Below are positions 51,332-59,954 of a stretch of 64,000 nt of DNA, one piece after another. The first letter of the stretch is position 1; every line of letters begins with the position of its first letter. Under the pieces are notes generated by a model, which was not told where the DNA came from, did not search any database, and saw only the letters and a program-made list of their open reading frames with translations. Source of the stretch: Bradyrhizobium manausense (GTDB lineage: Bacteria; Pseudomonadota; Alphaproteobacteria; Rhizobiales; Xanthobacteraceae); assembly GCF_018130615.1 (NCBI RefSeq), contig NZ_JAFCKB010000010.1, forward strand, positions 124,001-188,000. Direction: 5' to 3'. Both the position numbers and the translations under genes were made by a program.

Positions 51332-52483
51332 ATGAAGACAGCTCTGGTGATCGGCGGCGGCATTGCCGGCTGCGCGGCGACGCATCAGCTCATGAAGCTG
51401 GGTGGATGGGATGTCACGATCGTGGAAGCCGCGCCGTTTCTCGGCGCCGGCGTGCGTACCTTCTGGTATGGCGGCCATCCCTACACCTTCGGCCCGCGCC
51501 ACTTCCTGACTCAGAACCGCGCCGTGTACGACTACATGGACGCGATCGTTCCCTTGCGCTCCTGTGCCGACCACCAGTTCATCACCTATGTCGAGCGCGA
51601 CAACGCCTTCTACAATTATCCGATCCACGAGGACGACATCGCGCGGATGCCGGACAGCGCCAAGATCGCCACGGAGCGCCAGTCGGCGCTCGGCGTCGCG
51701 GAAGCCAAGAATCTCGAGGAATATTGGGTCGGCTCGGTCGGCCAGACGCTCTATGACAAGCTGATCGACAAGTACAACAAGAAGATGTGGCTGGTCGACG
51801 ACAACAAGCGCATCGACACGTTCAACTGGTCGCCGAAGGGCGTCACCATCAAGAGCGGCTCGCGTGCGGCGTGGGACACCGCATGGTCGGCCTACCCGCA
51901 TGCAGAGGACGGTTACAACCGCTATTTCGACGTCGCGACCGAAGGCGCGCGCGTGCTGCTGTCGACCCGCATCGAGCGCTACGATCTGCCGGCCCGCGCG
52001 GTCTGGTTCGGCGGCGAGAAGCATAGCTACGACGTCATCATCTCGACCATCTCACCGGACGAGCCGTTCGGCCGTTGCCATGGCGAACTCGCCTTCATCG
52101 GCCGCGACTTCCACAAGATCGTGCTGCCGACCGAGCACGTCTTCCCCGAGCACGTCTACTTCCTCTATTACGCCAACGACGAGGCGTTCACACGGCTCGT
52201 CGAGTACAAGAAGTTCACGCACCACAACTCGCCGACGAGCCTCGTCGGCATGGAGATCCCCTCGCACAACGGCAAGCACTACCCGCTGCCGTTCAAGTCC
52301 GAGCAGGAACTTGCGCGCAAATATTACGCGCTGATGCCCGACCACGTCTATTCGATCGGCCGCGCCGGCAGCTATCGCTACGGCCTCGACATCGACGACT
52401 GCCTCGAGCAGGCGATGGTGATGGCGCGCCAGATCGCCGAAGGCGGCCGCGACCATCCGGTGCCGATCGAGGCCTGGCGCTAG
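51332..52483 (+). CDS. UDP-galactopyranose mutase-like FAD protein
   Basis: The protein has 383 residues. The FAD motif ALVIGGGIAGCAATHQLMKL is at the N-terminus, then VEAAPFLGAGVRTFWYGGHP and YTFGPRHFLTQNRAVYDYMD, which match the Glf fold with its conserved Gly-Pro-His region. Further on are LYDKLIDKYNKKMWLVDDNK and the late FAD contact GRAGSYRYGLDIDDCLEQAM. Glf contracts pyranose rings of UDP-Gal to the furanose. The usual R residues binding UDP cannot be confirmed, so it may act on a different nucleotide sugar. The following methyltransferase gene starts directly after its stop codon. Confidence 0.82.
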   Translation: MKTALVIGGGIAGCAATHQLMKLGGWDVTIVEAAPFLGAGVRTFWYGGHPYTFGPRHFLTQNRAVYDYMDAIVPLRSCADHQFITYVERDNAFYNYPIHEDDIARMPDSAKIATERQSALGVAEAKNLEEYWVGSVGQTLYDKLIDKYNKKMWLVDDNKRIDTFNWSPKGVTIKSGSRAAWDTAWSAYPHAEDGYNRYFDVATEGARVLLSTRIERYDLPARAVWFGGEKHSYDVIISTISPDEPFGRCHGELAFIGRDFHKIVLPTEHVFPEHVYFLYYANDEAFTRLVEYKKFTHHNSPTSLVGMEIPSHNGKHYPLPFKSEQELARKYYALMPDHVYSIGRAGSYRYGLDIDDCLEQAMVMARQIAEGGRDHPVPIEAWR

Positions 52484-53692
52484 ATGAGTACGCCCGCCGC
52501 CACGCCGCATCGCTGCGTCGTCTGCGGATCGGGCGACGCGGCGACGATATGGTCGGTGGCGCGCGCACCGACGCATGCGGTGCGTCCGGCCGGCATGGAT
52601 GCCGCAAGCGGCTTCGGCCAACTCGACATCGCCGCCTGCAGCCATTGCGGACATCTCTCCAACCGCGCCTTCGACACTGACGCGGCCGACGAGCTCTATG
52701 GCGCGCTGGTATTGACCAACGAGCCCGTGAGCCCCGGCATGATTGCCGCTGTGGACGAGACCGCGGGGCTGATCATGCGGCACCTGAAGCAGGCTCCCGC
52801 CGTGCTCGAGGTCGGTGGCGGGGGCGGCGCGCTGTCGCTGGCGCTGGCGCGCCGATCAGCGCGCGTCGATCTGGTCGAACCCAGCCGCGCGCTCGGGCCG
52901 GAGCGCTTTGCCGGCACCGGCGTAACGCTGCACCGCGCGATGTTCCCGGTCACCGCGCTGGCCGGACGCCGATTTGATGCTGTCGTGTGCCGACAGGTCA
53001 TCGAGCATGTGCCGGAGCCTGCGCCATTCCTGGCCGCGCTTCGCGGGAGCCTTGCGGATGACGGCATCGCCTATCTCGAACTGCCGAGCGCCGACGACAT
53101 CCTGCGCCGGCATTCGATCGTCGATTTCCATTATCCGCACGTGCACTACTATCGCCGCGCCAAGATGGAGCTGCTGCTTGCGCGCGCCGGCTTTGCAATT
53201 GCTGAGGTCTTCGACATCAAGCAGGGGCACGACATGGGCTTCTTGCTGCGTGCGGCGAAGCCGCTCGTACACGAGGCCCAGGCATCTTCCGATGTTTCGC
53301 CCTCGAAATTTGCAGCGGCCTTGGCCGAACGGCGCGCGCGGGGAGCGCAGCGCCTCGCCGCTATCGACGGTCCGATCGCGCTTTACGGCGCCAATGCCTA
53401 CGCGCAGGCGCTGCTCGGCCTCTATCAGGAGACCACGCCGTTCGCCGCCATGTTCGACGACACCGCCTCCTATGCAGGACGCTGCGTTTACGGCCCGGCC
53501 GGCGAGATCACGATCGAGCCGCCGCGTAGCGAACGCCTTGCCGGCATGGCGGCCGTCGTCATCCCGGCCTATTTGCATGATGCCGAGATCGCGCGCAAAA
53601 TCGCGGCGATGGGATTTCGCGGACCCGTCTACACGCTCCGCGCACATGGCGTGAACACACCCGGCCCCATCGCCAGCCTGTTCGATCCGTAG
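52484..53692 (+). CDS. Zinc-binding SAM-dependent methyltransferase, sugar C-methyltransferase-like
   Basis: The protein has 402 residues. It has the three-part layout of deoxysugar C-methyltransferases such as TylC3 and TcaB9: an N-terminal four-Cys zinc site (HRCVVCGSGD and AACSHCGHLS), a SAM domain with motif I VLEVGGGGGALSLALARRSA, and a C-terminal Rossmann-like domain (PIALYGANAYAQALLGLYQE). The usual Tyr-x-Glu-His active-site sequence is replaced by DFHYPHVHYY, so the Glu is missing and the reaction may differ. It follows the mutase-like gene with no gap and is convergent with the TylF-like gene. Confidence 0.85.
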   Translation: MSTPAATPHRCVVCGSGDAATIWSVARAPTHAVRPAGMDAASGFGQLDIAACSHCGHLSNRAFDTDAADELYGALVLTNEPVSPGMIAAVDETAGLIMRHLKQAPAVLEVGGGGGALSLALARRSARVDLVEPSRALGPERFAGTGVTLHRAMFPVTALAGRRFDAVVCRQVIEHVPEPAPFLAALRGSLADDGIAYLELPSADDILRRHSIVDFHYPHVHYYRRAKMELLLARAGFAIAEVFDIKQGHDMGFLLRAAKPLVHEAQASSDVSPSKFAAALAERRARGAQRLAAIDGPIALYGANAYAQALLGLYQETTPFAAMFDDTASYAGRCVYGPAGEITIEPPRSERLAGMAAVVIPAYLHDAEIARKIAAMGFRGPVYTLRAHGVNTPGPIASLFDP

Positions 53693-53698
53693 AGCAGA

Positions 53699-54481
53699 TC
53701 AGATCAGATCCGATTCGGTGTCTGACGCGATATAGGACCGCCCCCACCAGCCGATGTCGAGATGGCGCACGAAGCGCCAGCGTGAGCGCTGACGGTATTC
53801 GACGAAGGCTTTTGCCAGGCCGCGGCCGGGATTACCGCGGTTCCCGACGAAGAGATCGTCGATATAGAGCACCGACCCGGCCTGAAGCAGCGGCTCGATG
53901 AAATCGAACACGGGGACGGCGGATTCATAGAGATCGCAGTCGATGTTCGCGAGTGCGATTCTGCGCCCGCTGCTTTCGAACTGCTGTTTCAGCGCGGACG
54001 TGAGCGAATCGCCATAGAGACCCTTCACCGTGCGCACCTTGTCCGTGTAGATGCCGTGCTCGCCGATCAAGCGCAGAAACTCCTGTTCCGAGGTGGCGAG
54101 CGCGCCTTGCGTCCATTTGCCGACGCTGGTCTCGGTCTCCGGCGCAGGCAGGCCGGCAAAGCTGTCGAACGCCCAGAACGCCATGTCGTCGAGGTTCTTG
54201 CGCCGCGCCTCCGTCAGCGCCATGCGGAAGGTACGCGCACGGTGGCAGCCAAATTCGTGATAATCGCCGGCGATCTCGTTCTCCTTCACGAAGTCGAAGA
54301 CCTGGCGGAAGAATCTCAGCTTCTCGCTCTGCCGGTTCTGCTGGTTGTAGCGGATCTCGTCTTCCGCCGACCAACTCGCGAGTGCGGCGCCATCGGCGAT
54401 TTCGACCCAGGGCTCACGGTTGAGCGGCCTGATCCCGGTCGCGGACTCCGGGGGGACGTCGTCGGCACGATCGCTGCTCAT
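53699..54481 (-). CDS. TylF/MycF-type O-methyltransferase
   Basis: The protein has 260 residues and is on the opposite strand from the cluster. It matches macrocin O-methyltransferase (PF05711): DYHEFGCHRARTFRMALTEA, MAFWAFDSFAGLPAPE, VKGLYGDSLTSALKQQFE, IALANIDCDLYESAVPVFDF and IEPLLQAGSVLYIDDLFVGN. The Asp residues in the IDCDLYES and IDDLF segments bind the metal. It O-methylates sugars in surface polysaccharide. Its end is 6 bases from the end of the C-methyltransferase-like gene. Confidence 0.88.
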   Translation of the reverse strand: MSSDRADDVPPESATGIRPLNREPWVEIADGAALASWSAEDEIRYNQQNRQSEKLRFFRQVFDFVKENEIAGDYHEFGCHRARTFRMALTEARRKNLDDMAFWAFDSFAGLPAPETETSVGKWTQGALATSEQEFLRLIGEHGIYTDKVRTVKGLYGDSLTSALKQQFESSGRRIALANIDCDLYESAVPVFDFIEPLLQAGSVLYIDDLFVGNRGNPGRGLAKAFVEYRQRSRWRFVRHLDIGWWGRSYIASDTESDLI

Positions 54482-54732
54482 GGCGCTTCACCGGCTGGAG
54501 ATGTGTTTCGTGTTCCACGCCGCCGGTATCTGGCCGCGGGATGGAATCAGCGCGTGATAGCTTAAGCGAGCCGTCGATCAAGGCCAGCGGCCGTTCGCAG
54601 CCCTCTTCGCGCCCTGCGGGAGCCATCCAGGCATACGACCTGTTGATAACTATCTCCGGCCTATCGTCGGCAGCCCCGAATCGACTCAGAACACGACATG
54701 GATCAGCAATACGCGGACACAGTAAGACTACG

Positions 54733-55443
54733 GTGGCGCGGGTTGCAGCGGTTTTGAACGTGCGTCGGGATTCGCAGCGGGATAACCAGATCAGCGGCGA
54801 TTCGCCGGCTGGCCCGCACGCCAGGCTCGACGAAGCGCAAACGAGCCCGGTTGCGAAGGTGGAACACGTCGCCGAATATTTGCGAGAGGTCTGCGACATC
54901 GCGCAGGCCTTGCCGCCAGGCGAGATCGAGGCGCTCTGCGGCGAGCTCGTGGCCTTGCGGGAGCGGGGCGGCCGGCTGTTCATTCTCGGCGTCGGCGGCA
55001 GTGCCGCGAATGCGAGCCACGCCGTCAACGACTTCCGCAAGCTGTGCGGCATCGAGGCATACGCTCCGACCGACAACGTCTCGGAACTCTCCGCCCGCAT
55101 CAATGACGAGGGTTGGCCGAGCGTGTTTGTGGAATGGCTGAAGGTCAGCCGTATCGGATCGCGCGACGCCATCCTGGTTCTCTCGGTCGGTGGCGGCAAT
55201 CTCGAGCGCAATGTCAGCCCCAACATCGTCGCGGCGGTGAAGGAGGCAAAGGCGAAAGGCGCACGCGTGCTCGGTATCGTCGGCCGCGACGGTGGCTATG
55301 CGAAACAGGCCGGCGACGTCGTCGTCGTGATTCCCACTGCGTCAGAGCAGCGTGTCACGCCGCATGCCGAAGCGTTCCAGGCCGTGGTTTGGCATTGCCT
55401 AGTCTCGCATCCGAAGTTGCAGCGCAACGCCACCAAATGGTGA
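54733..55443 (+). CDS. SIS-domain phosphosugar isomerase, GmhA-like
   Basis: The core (about 190 residues) is a SIS domain close to sedoheptulose 7-phosphate isomerase: RLFILGVGGSAANASHAVND has the GxGGSAANxxH pattern of GmhA, and ISLK-type contacts continue with FRKLCGIEAYAPTDNVSELS and DAILVLSVGGGNLERNVSPN. A C-terminal part is VPTASEQRVTPHAEAF-like (IPTASEQRVTPHAEAFQAVV). The start is uncertain: no ATG with a ribosome binding site precedes the domain; GTG at 54733 or TTG at 54754 fit, and the ATG at 54541 gives a long non-conserved leader. It forms aldoheptose 7-phosphate in the usual pathway. The next gene, transaldolase, is 162 bases on. Confidence 0.82.
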   Translation: MARVAAVLNVRRDSQRDNQISGDSPAGPHARLDEAQTSPVAKVEHVAEYLREVCDIAQALPPGEIEALCGELVALRERGGRLFILGVGGSAANASHAVNDFRKLCGIEAYAPTDNVSELSARINDEGWPSVFVEWLKVSRIGSRDAILVLSVGGGNLERNVSPNIVAAVKEAKAKGARVLGIVGRDGGYAKQAGDVVVVIPTASEQRVTPHAEAFQAVVWHCLVSHPKLQRNATKW

Positions 55444-55605
55444 AGCGCTGGCTTGGTGACTCCTGGAGAGGTAATGTTGTGTCGTGCGTGAGTCGTCTTG
55501 TTTGCGCGGAATGCGTCCGGCGCAAACGCAGATTGGTGTGATTTGGCCACGCTGGGCCTCGGGCGATGGATCCAGCGGGCGACAGGCTGAAGGGGCTTAC
55601 GCAAC

Positions 55606-56376
55606 ATGAATGCACCGAGCATCGAGGCGCTCAACATCAAGATCTTCGGTGACGGCGCGGATCTCGCAACGATCCAGCGCACGTCGCTCGATCCGCGGAT
55701 CAAGGGTTTCACCACCAACCCGTCGCTGATGCGCGCGGCAGGCGTCGGCGACTATCGCACCTTCGGCTGCGCGGCGCTGCAGATGGTGCGCGACCGGCCG
55801 ATCTGTTTCGAGGTGCTGGGCGACGACCTCGCCACCATCACCCATGAAGCCCGCGAGATCGCTTCGTGGGGGCAGAATGTTTACGTGAAGCTCCCGGTGA
55901 CGACCACCCGCGGCGAGTTCTGCGGCCCTGCGATAGCGGAACTGGCGCGCGAGGGCGTGAAGGTCAACGTCACTGCCATTCTTACACTAAGCCAAGTGGA
56001 GCGCGTCCGTGACGTCCTCGACGCCAACACGCCGGCCATTGTTTCGGTCTTCGCCGGGCGCATCGCAGACACCGGTCGCGATCCTGTCGCGATGATGTCG
56101 GCGGCGCTGGACATCCTGGCTGATCGTCCGGCCGCGCAACTGCTCTGGGCCAGCCCGCGCGAGCTGCTCAACCTGTTCCAGGCCGACGCCATCGGCTGCC
56201 ACATCATCACGCTCTCCGCCGACCTGCTGAAGAAATTCGATCTGGTCGGCAAGGATCTCGACGTCTACTCGCGCGAGACCGTCGCCATGTTCCGGAATGA
56301 CGCGCTGGCGGCAGGCTACGAGCTGTCACCGCGCAAGCCGGCCCGCAAGCGCGTGGTCGGCCGTATCGATCGTTAA
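55606..56376 (+). CDS. Transaldolase family protein
   Basis: The protein has 256 residues. It is a short-type transaldolase: LNIKIFGDGADLATIQRTSL, DPRIKGFTTNPSLMRAAGVG, the Schiff-base Lys in NVYVKLPVTTTRGEFCGPAI, VNVTAILTLSQVERVRDVL, IVSVFAGRIADTGRDP, and LLWASPRELLNLFQADAIGC. It moves a dihydroxyacetone unit between sugar phosphates and so can make sedoheptulose 7-phosphate or longer ketoses. It begins a tight unit of nine genes running off the window, with overlaps at most junctions. Confidence 0.9.
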   Translation: MNAPSIEALNIKIFGDGADLATIQRTSLDPRIKGFTTNPSLMRAAGVGDYRTFGCAALQMVRDRPICFEVLGDDLATITHEAREIASWGQNVYVKLPVTTTRGEFCGPAIAELAREGVKVNVTAILTLSQVERVRDVLDANTPAIVSVFAGRIADTGRDPVAMMSAALDILADRPAAQLLWASPRELLNLFQADAIGCHIITLSADLLKKFDLVGKDLDVYSRETVAMFRNDALAAGYELSPRKPARKRVVGRIDR

Positions 56377-56391
56377 CGACACCGGATTGCA

Positions 56392-57384
56392 ATGCTCAAG
56401 AACGTCCTCGTCACCGGCGGCGCCGGATATGTCGGCCATGTCCTGGCCCCCCGCCTGCTCGCCGACGGCTACAACGTCACCGTCTACGATCTCCTGTTCT
56501 TCGGTTCGCGGCTGCCGAACCATCCGAACTTGCGCGTCGAGCAGGGTGACGTCCGCGACACCGCCAAGCTCGCCACGCATCTCAAAGGCCAGGATGCGGT
56601 GCTGCATCTCGCCTGCATCTCCAACGATGCAAGCTTCGAACTCGACGAGAACCTCTCCAAGACCATCAACTATGACTGTTTCGAGCCGATGGTGGTCGCG
56701 GCGCGCAAGGCGGGCGTGAAGCGTTTCGTCTATTGCTCGACGAGCTCCGTTTACGGTGTCAGCGACGCGCCTGACGTCACTGAAGAGCATCCTCTGGTGC
56801 CGCTGACGCTCTACAACAAGTTCAAGGGCATGTGCGAGCCGCTGCTGTGGAAGCACAAGACCGACGACTTCACCTGCGTGACGGTGCGTCCCGCGACGAT
56901 CTGCGGCTACAGCCCGCGCACGCGGCTCGACCTCTCCGTCAACATCCTCACCAACCACGCCGTGAACAACGGCCTCATCACCGTGTTCGGCGGCAAACAG
57001 ATGCGGCCCAACCTCCATATCGAGGACATGGTCGACGCCTACCGGCTGATGCTGACCGCGCCACACGACAAGATCCACGGCGAGACCTTCAATATCGGCT
57101 TCGAGAACCACTCGATCGCCGATCTCGCCACCATGGTGAAATCCGTGGTGGAGGCGAACGGCCGCCGCGACATCGGCATCGTCACCACGCCTTCGGACGA
57201 CAACCGCTCATATCACGTCAATTCCGACAAGATTCGCCGCGTGCTCGGCTACGCTCCTGCGCGGACGATCGAGGACGCGATGCGCGACCTTACTCGCGCC
57301 TTCGTCAACCATCTGCTGCCGAACAGCTTTGACAACGACTGGTATTACAACGTCCGCACCATGAAGAAGCTCGGGGCCAGATGA
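56392..57384 (+). CDS. NAD-dependent epimerase/dehydratase (extended SDR)
   Basis: The protein has 330 residues. The NAD motif is VLVTGGAGYVGHVLAPRLLA, followed by NHPNLRVEQGDVRDTAKLAT, the catalytic Ser/Thr in FVYCSTSSVYGVSDAPDVTE and the YxxxK motif as LYNKFKGMCEP (Tyr and Lys four apart). It resembles GDP- or dTDP-sugar epimerase/reductases acting on heptose or hexose nucleotides; the exact chemistry is not evident. It overlaps the next epimerase by four bases (ATGA at 57381-57384). Confidence 0.88.
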   Translation: MLKNVLVTGGAGYVGHVLAPRLLADGYNVTVYDLLFFGSRLPNHPNLRVEQGDVRDTAKLATHLKGQDAVLHLACISNDASFELDENLSKTINYDCFEPMVVAARKAGVKRFVYCSTSSVYGVSDAPDVTEEHPLVPLTLYNKFKGMCEPLLWKHKTDDFTCVTVRPATICGYSPRTRLDLSVNILTNHAVNNGLITVFGGKQMRPNLHIEDMVDAYRLMLTAPHDKIHGETFNIGFENHSIADLATMVKSVVEANGRRDIGIVTTPSDDNRSYHVNSDKIRRVLGYAPARTIEDAMRDLTRAFVNHLLPNSFDNDWYYNVRTMKKLGAR

Positions 57385-58391
57385 GTGCGCGTCCGACCGC
57401 GCTGGTGACAGGTGGCGCCGGCTTCATCGGCAGCCACATGGTCGAGCTGTTGCTGGCGCGGGGCTACCGGGTGCGCGTGATCGACAATCTCGTCGGCGGC
57501 CGCGAGGCCAATCTCGCCGCGCATGCCAACAATAGCGATCTCACCTTCGAACGCGGCGACATTCGCGATGTGCAGCCAGGCGGCACGCTGTTCCGCGACG
57601 TCACCCGCGTGTTCCACTTCGCAGGCATCGGCGACATCGTACCCTCGATCGAATCCCCGCTCGACTACATGTCGGTGAACGTGCAGGGCACCGCGCAGGT
57701 GCTGGAATGCGCCCGTCAGGCCGACGTGCATAAGCTCGTCTATGCGGCGTCGTCCTCCTGCTACGGATTGGCCGCAACGCCGACCCGCGAGGACCACCCG
57801 ATCTCGCCGCAATATCCCTACGCGCTGAGCAAGTATCAGGGTGAGCAGGCCGTGCTGCACTGGCATGCCGTGTACAAGCTCCCGGTCAACGTCATCCGCA
57901 TCTTCAACGCCTATGGCACGCGCTCGCGCACCTCGGGCGCCTATGGCGCGGTGTTCGGCGTGTTCCTGCGGCAGAAGCTCGCCGGCAAACCTTTCACGGT
58001 CGTCGGCGACGGGACCCAGAGACGCGATTTCGTCTATGCCAGCGACGTCGCCGATGCGTTCCTCCGTGCCGGCGAGACCGAGCTCACGGGCGAACTCTGG
58101 AACCTCGGCGCCGGCAATCCGCAATCGGTCAACCGTTTGGTGGCCCTGCTCGGCGGGCCCGTGATCCACATTCCGAAACGGCCGGGCGAACCGGACTGCA
58201 CCTTTGCCGACATCGCAAAGATCCGTCGCGAGCTCGGCTGGGAACCGAAAGTCAGCTTCGAGGAAGGCGTCCGCCGCATCCTCGCCGAGATCGACTATTG
58301 GCGCGATGCGCCGCTGTGGAACCCCGACTCCATTGCCGCAGCGACCTCGGCATGGTTCAACGCGCTTGCGACCAAGGGAACGCCGGCATGA
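57381..58391 (+). CDS. NAD-dependent epimerase/dehydratase (UDP-sugar 4-epimerase-like)
   Basis: The protein has 336 residues. It starts at the ATGA overlap. The NAD motif is LVTGGAGFIGSHMVELLLAR, then LTFERGDIRDVQPGGTL, VYAASSSCYGLAATPTREDH, the catalytic YALSKYQGEQAVLHW with the YxxxK motif, and RIFNAYGTRSRTSGAYGAVF with the GxxG/RY region. It is close to UDP-glucose 4-epimerase and related dehydratases. It ends in another ATGA overlap with the HldE-like gene. Confidence 0.9.
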   Translation: MSARPTALVTGGAGFIGSHMVELLLARGYRVRVIDNLVGGREANLAAHANNSDLTFERGDIRDVQPGGTLFRDVTRVFHFAGIGDIVPSIESPLDYMSVNVQGTAQVLECARQADVHKLVYAASSSCYGLAATPTREDHPISPQYPYALSKYQGEQAVLHWHAVYKLPVNVIRIFNAYGTRSRTSGAYGAVFGVFLRQKLAGKPFTVVGDGTQRRDFVYASDVADAFLRAGETELTGELWNLGAGNPQSVNRLVALLGGPVIHIPKRPGEPDCTFADIAKIRRELGWEPKVSFEEGVRRILAEIDYWRDAPLWNPDSIAAATSAWFNALATKGTPA

Positions 58392-59947
58392 TGGACGATG
58401 CGACGCATCGGATGGTGAGCCACAAGCTGAAGAGCGCGGCCGAGATCGCCGCGATGATCGGCCGCCGTCCGCGCGTCCGCAAGGTCATCATGTGCCACGG
58501 CACGTTCGACGTCGTGCATCCCGGCCATGTCCGCCATCTGCTCTACGCCAAGAGCAAAGGCGACATTTTGATCGCTAGCCTCACGGCGGATGCACATATC
58601 CTGAAGGCGAACTTCCGGCCCTTCGTGCCGCAAGAGCTACGCGCCTTCAACCTCGCCGCACTCGAGGCGGTCGATTACGTGATGCTCGACCCGAAGCCGA
58701 CGCCGATCGACAACATCCGCCTGATCGAGCCCGACATCTTCGCCAAGGGCTACGAATACACCGCGGCTGGGCTGCATCCGCGCACTGCCGAGGAGAAGGA
58801 AGCGGTCGAAGCCTATGGCGGCGAGCTGATCTTCACGCCCGGCGATATCGTGTTCTCGTCCTCGCACATCATCGAGACGTCGCCGCCTTCGATCGCGACC
58901 GAGAAGCTCCTCACCCTGCTCTATGCCGAGCACCTCGATTTCGACAGCCTGCGCGGCGTGCTCGACCGGTTTCACGATCTGCGCGTTCACGTCATCGGCG
59001 ACACCATCGTCGACACCTATACGCGCTGCGCCGTGATCGGCGGCGGCACCAAGACGCCGACCATGAGCGTGCGCTTCGAGGAGAAGCAGGATTTCGTCGG
59101 CGGCGCGGGCATCGTCGCGAAACATCTCGCCAGTGCGGGCACACAGGTGACTTTCTCCACTGTGCTCGGTGAAGATGCCACTGCGGAATTCGTCAAGCAG
59201 GACCTCGGCGCCACCGACATCGATTTCCACGCGGTGATTGATCCGAACCGACCGACGACCAACAAGGATGTCATCGTCGCCGCGGGCCACCATCTGCTCA
59301 AGGTCGACCGCGTCGACAACCGGCCGATCCCCGAGCGCATTCGCCGCACGCTGATCGATCGCATCGCGTCGGTACCGGCCGACATCGTCGTATTCACGGA
59401 TTTCCGCCACGGCATCTTCAATCGCGAGACCATTCCGCATCTGGTCAAGGCGATCCCGAAGACCGCCTTCCGCGTTGCCGATTCGCAGGTCGCCAGCCGC
59501 TGGGGCAACATCCTCGAATTCCAGGGTTTTGATCTGATCACGCCGAACGAGCGCGAGGCGCGCTTCGCGCTCGGGGACCAGGACTCGGTGGTGCGCCCCC
59601 TTGGCACCGAGCTGTACCGCCAGGCGCATTGCAAGACGCTGCTGCTCAAGCTCGGTCCGCGCGGCCTGATGGCTTTCCGCGGCGAGCCGAAGAGCGACGA
59701 GGACGTCCGTTCGTTCTTCGCCGTCGACAGCTTTGCCGACAACGTCGTCGATGCCGTCGGCTCCGGCGACGCCCTGCTCGCCTATGCTGCACCGGCGATG
59801 TATCTTACTGGCAATGCCGTGATCGCCGCCGTGCTCGGCTCGCTCTCCGCTGCGGTCGCCTGCGAGCACCAGGGCAACGTGCCGACCGCCCCGAACGACA
59901 TCCTCGACAAGATCGACCGTCTCGAGCGGCAGGCGCAGTACCGCTGA
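58388..59947 (+). CDS. HldE-like bifunctional protein with reversed order: nucleotidyltransferase then PfkB kinase
   Basis: The protein has 519 residues from the ATG at 58388. Residues ~30-180 are a cytidylyltransferase-fold domain with the signature MCHGTFDVVHPGHVRHLLYA and a KANFRPFVPQELRAFNLAAL segment. Residues ~210-510 form a ribokinase-like PfkB kinase: IGDTIVDTYTRCAVI, FVGGAGIVAKHLASAGTQVT, DSQVASRWGNILEFQGFDLI, and the catalytic GxGD in NVVDAVGSGDALLAYAAPAM. E. coli HldE has the kinase first and the transferase second. Together the two domains would phosphorylate C1 of a heptose 7-phosphate and attach a nucleotide after dephosphorylation by GmhB. Confidence 0.88.
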   Translation: MMDDATHRMVSHKLKSAAEIAAMIGRRPRVRKVIMCHGTFDVVHPGHVRHLLYAKSKGDILIASLTADAHILKANFRPFVPQELRAFNLAALEAVDYVMLDPKPTPIDNIRLIEPDIFAKGYEYTAAGLHPRTAEEKEAVEAYGGELIFTPGDIVFSSSHIIETSPPSIATEKLLTLLYAEHLDFDSLRGVLDRFHDLRVHVIGDTIVDTYTRCAVIGGGTKTPTMSVRFEEKQDFVGGAGIVAKHLASAGTQVTFSTVLGEDATAEFVKQDLGATDIDFHAVIDPNRPTTNKDVIVAAGHHLLKVDRVDNRPIPERIRRTLIDRIASVPADIVVFTDFRHGIFNRETIPHLVKAIPKTAFRVADSQVASRWGNILEFQGFDLITPNEREARFALGDQDSVVRPLGTELYRQAHCKTLLLKLGPRGLMAFRGEPKSDEDVRSFFAVDSFADNVVDAVGSGDALLAYAAPAMYLTGNAVIAAVLGSLSAAVACEHQGNVPTAPNDILDKIDRLERQAQYR

Positions 59948-59954
59948 GGCCGCG

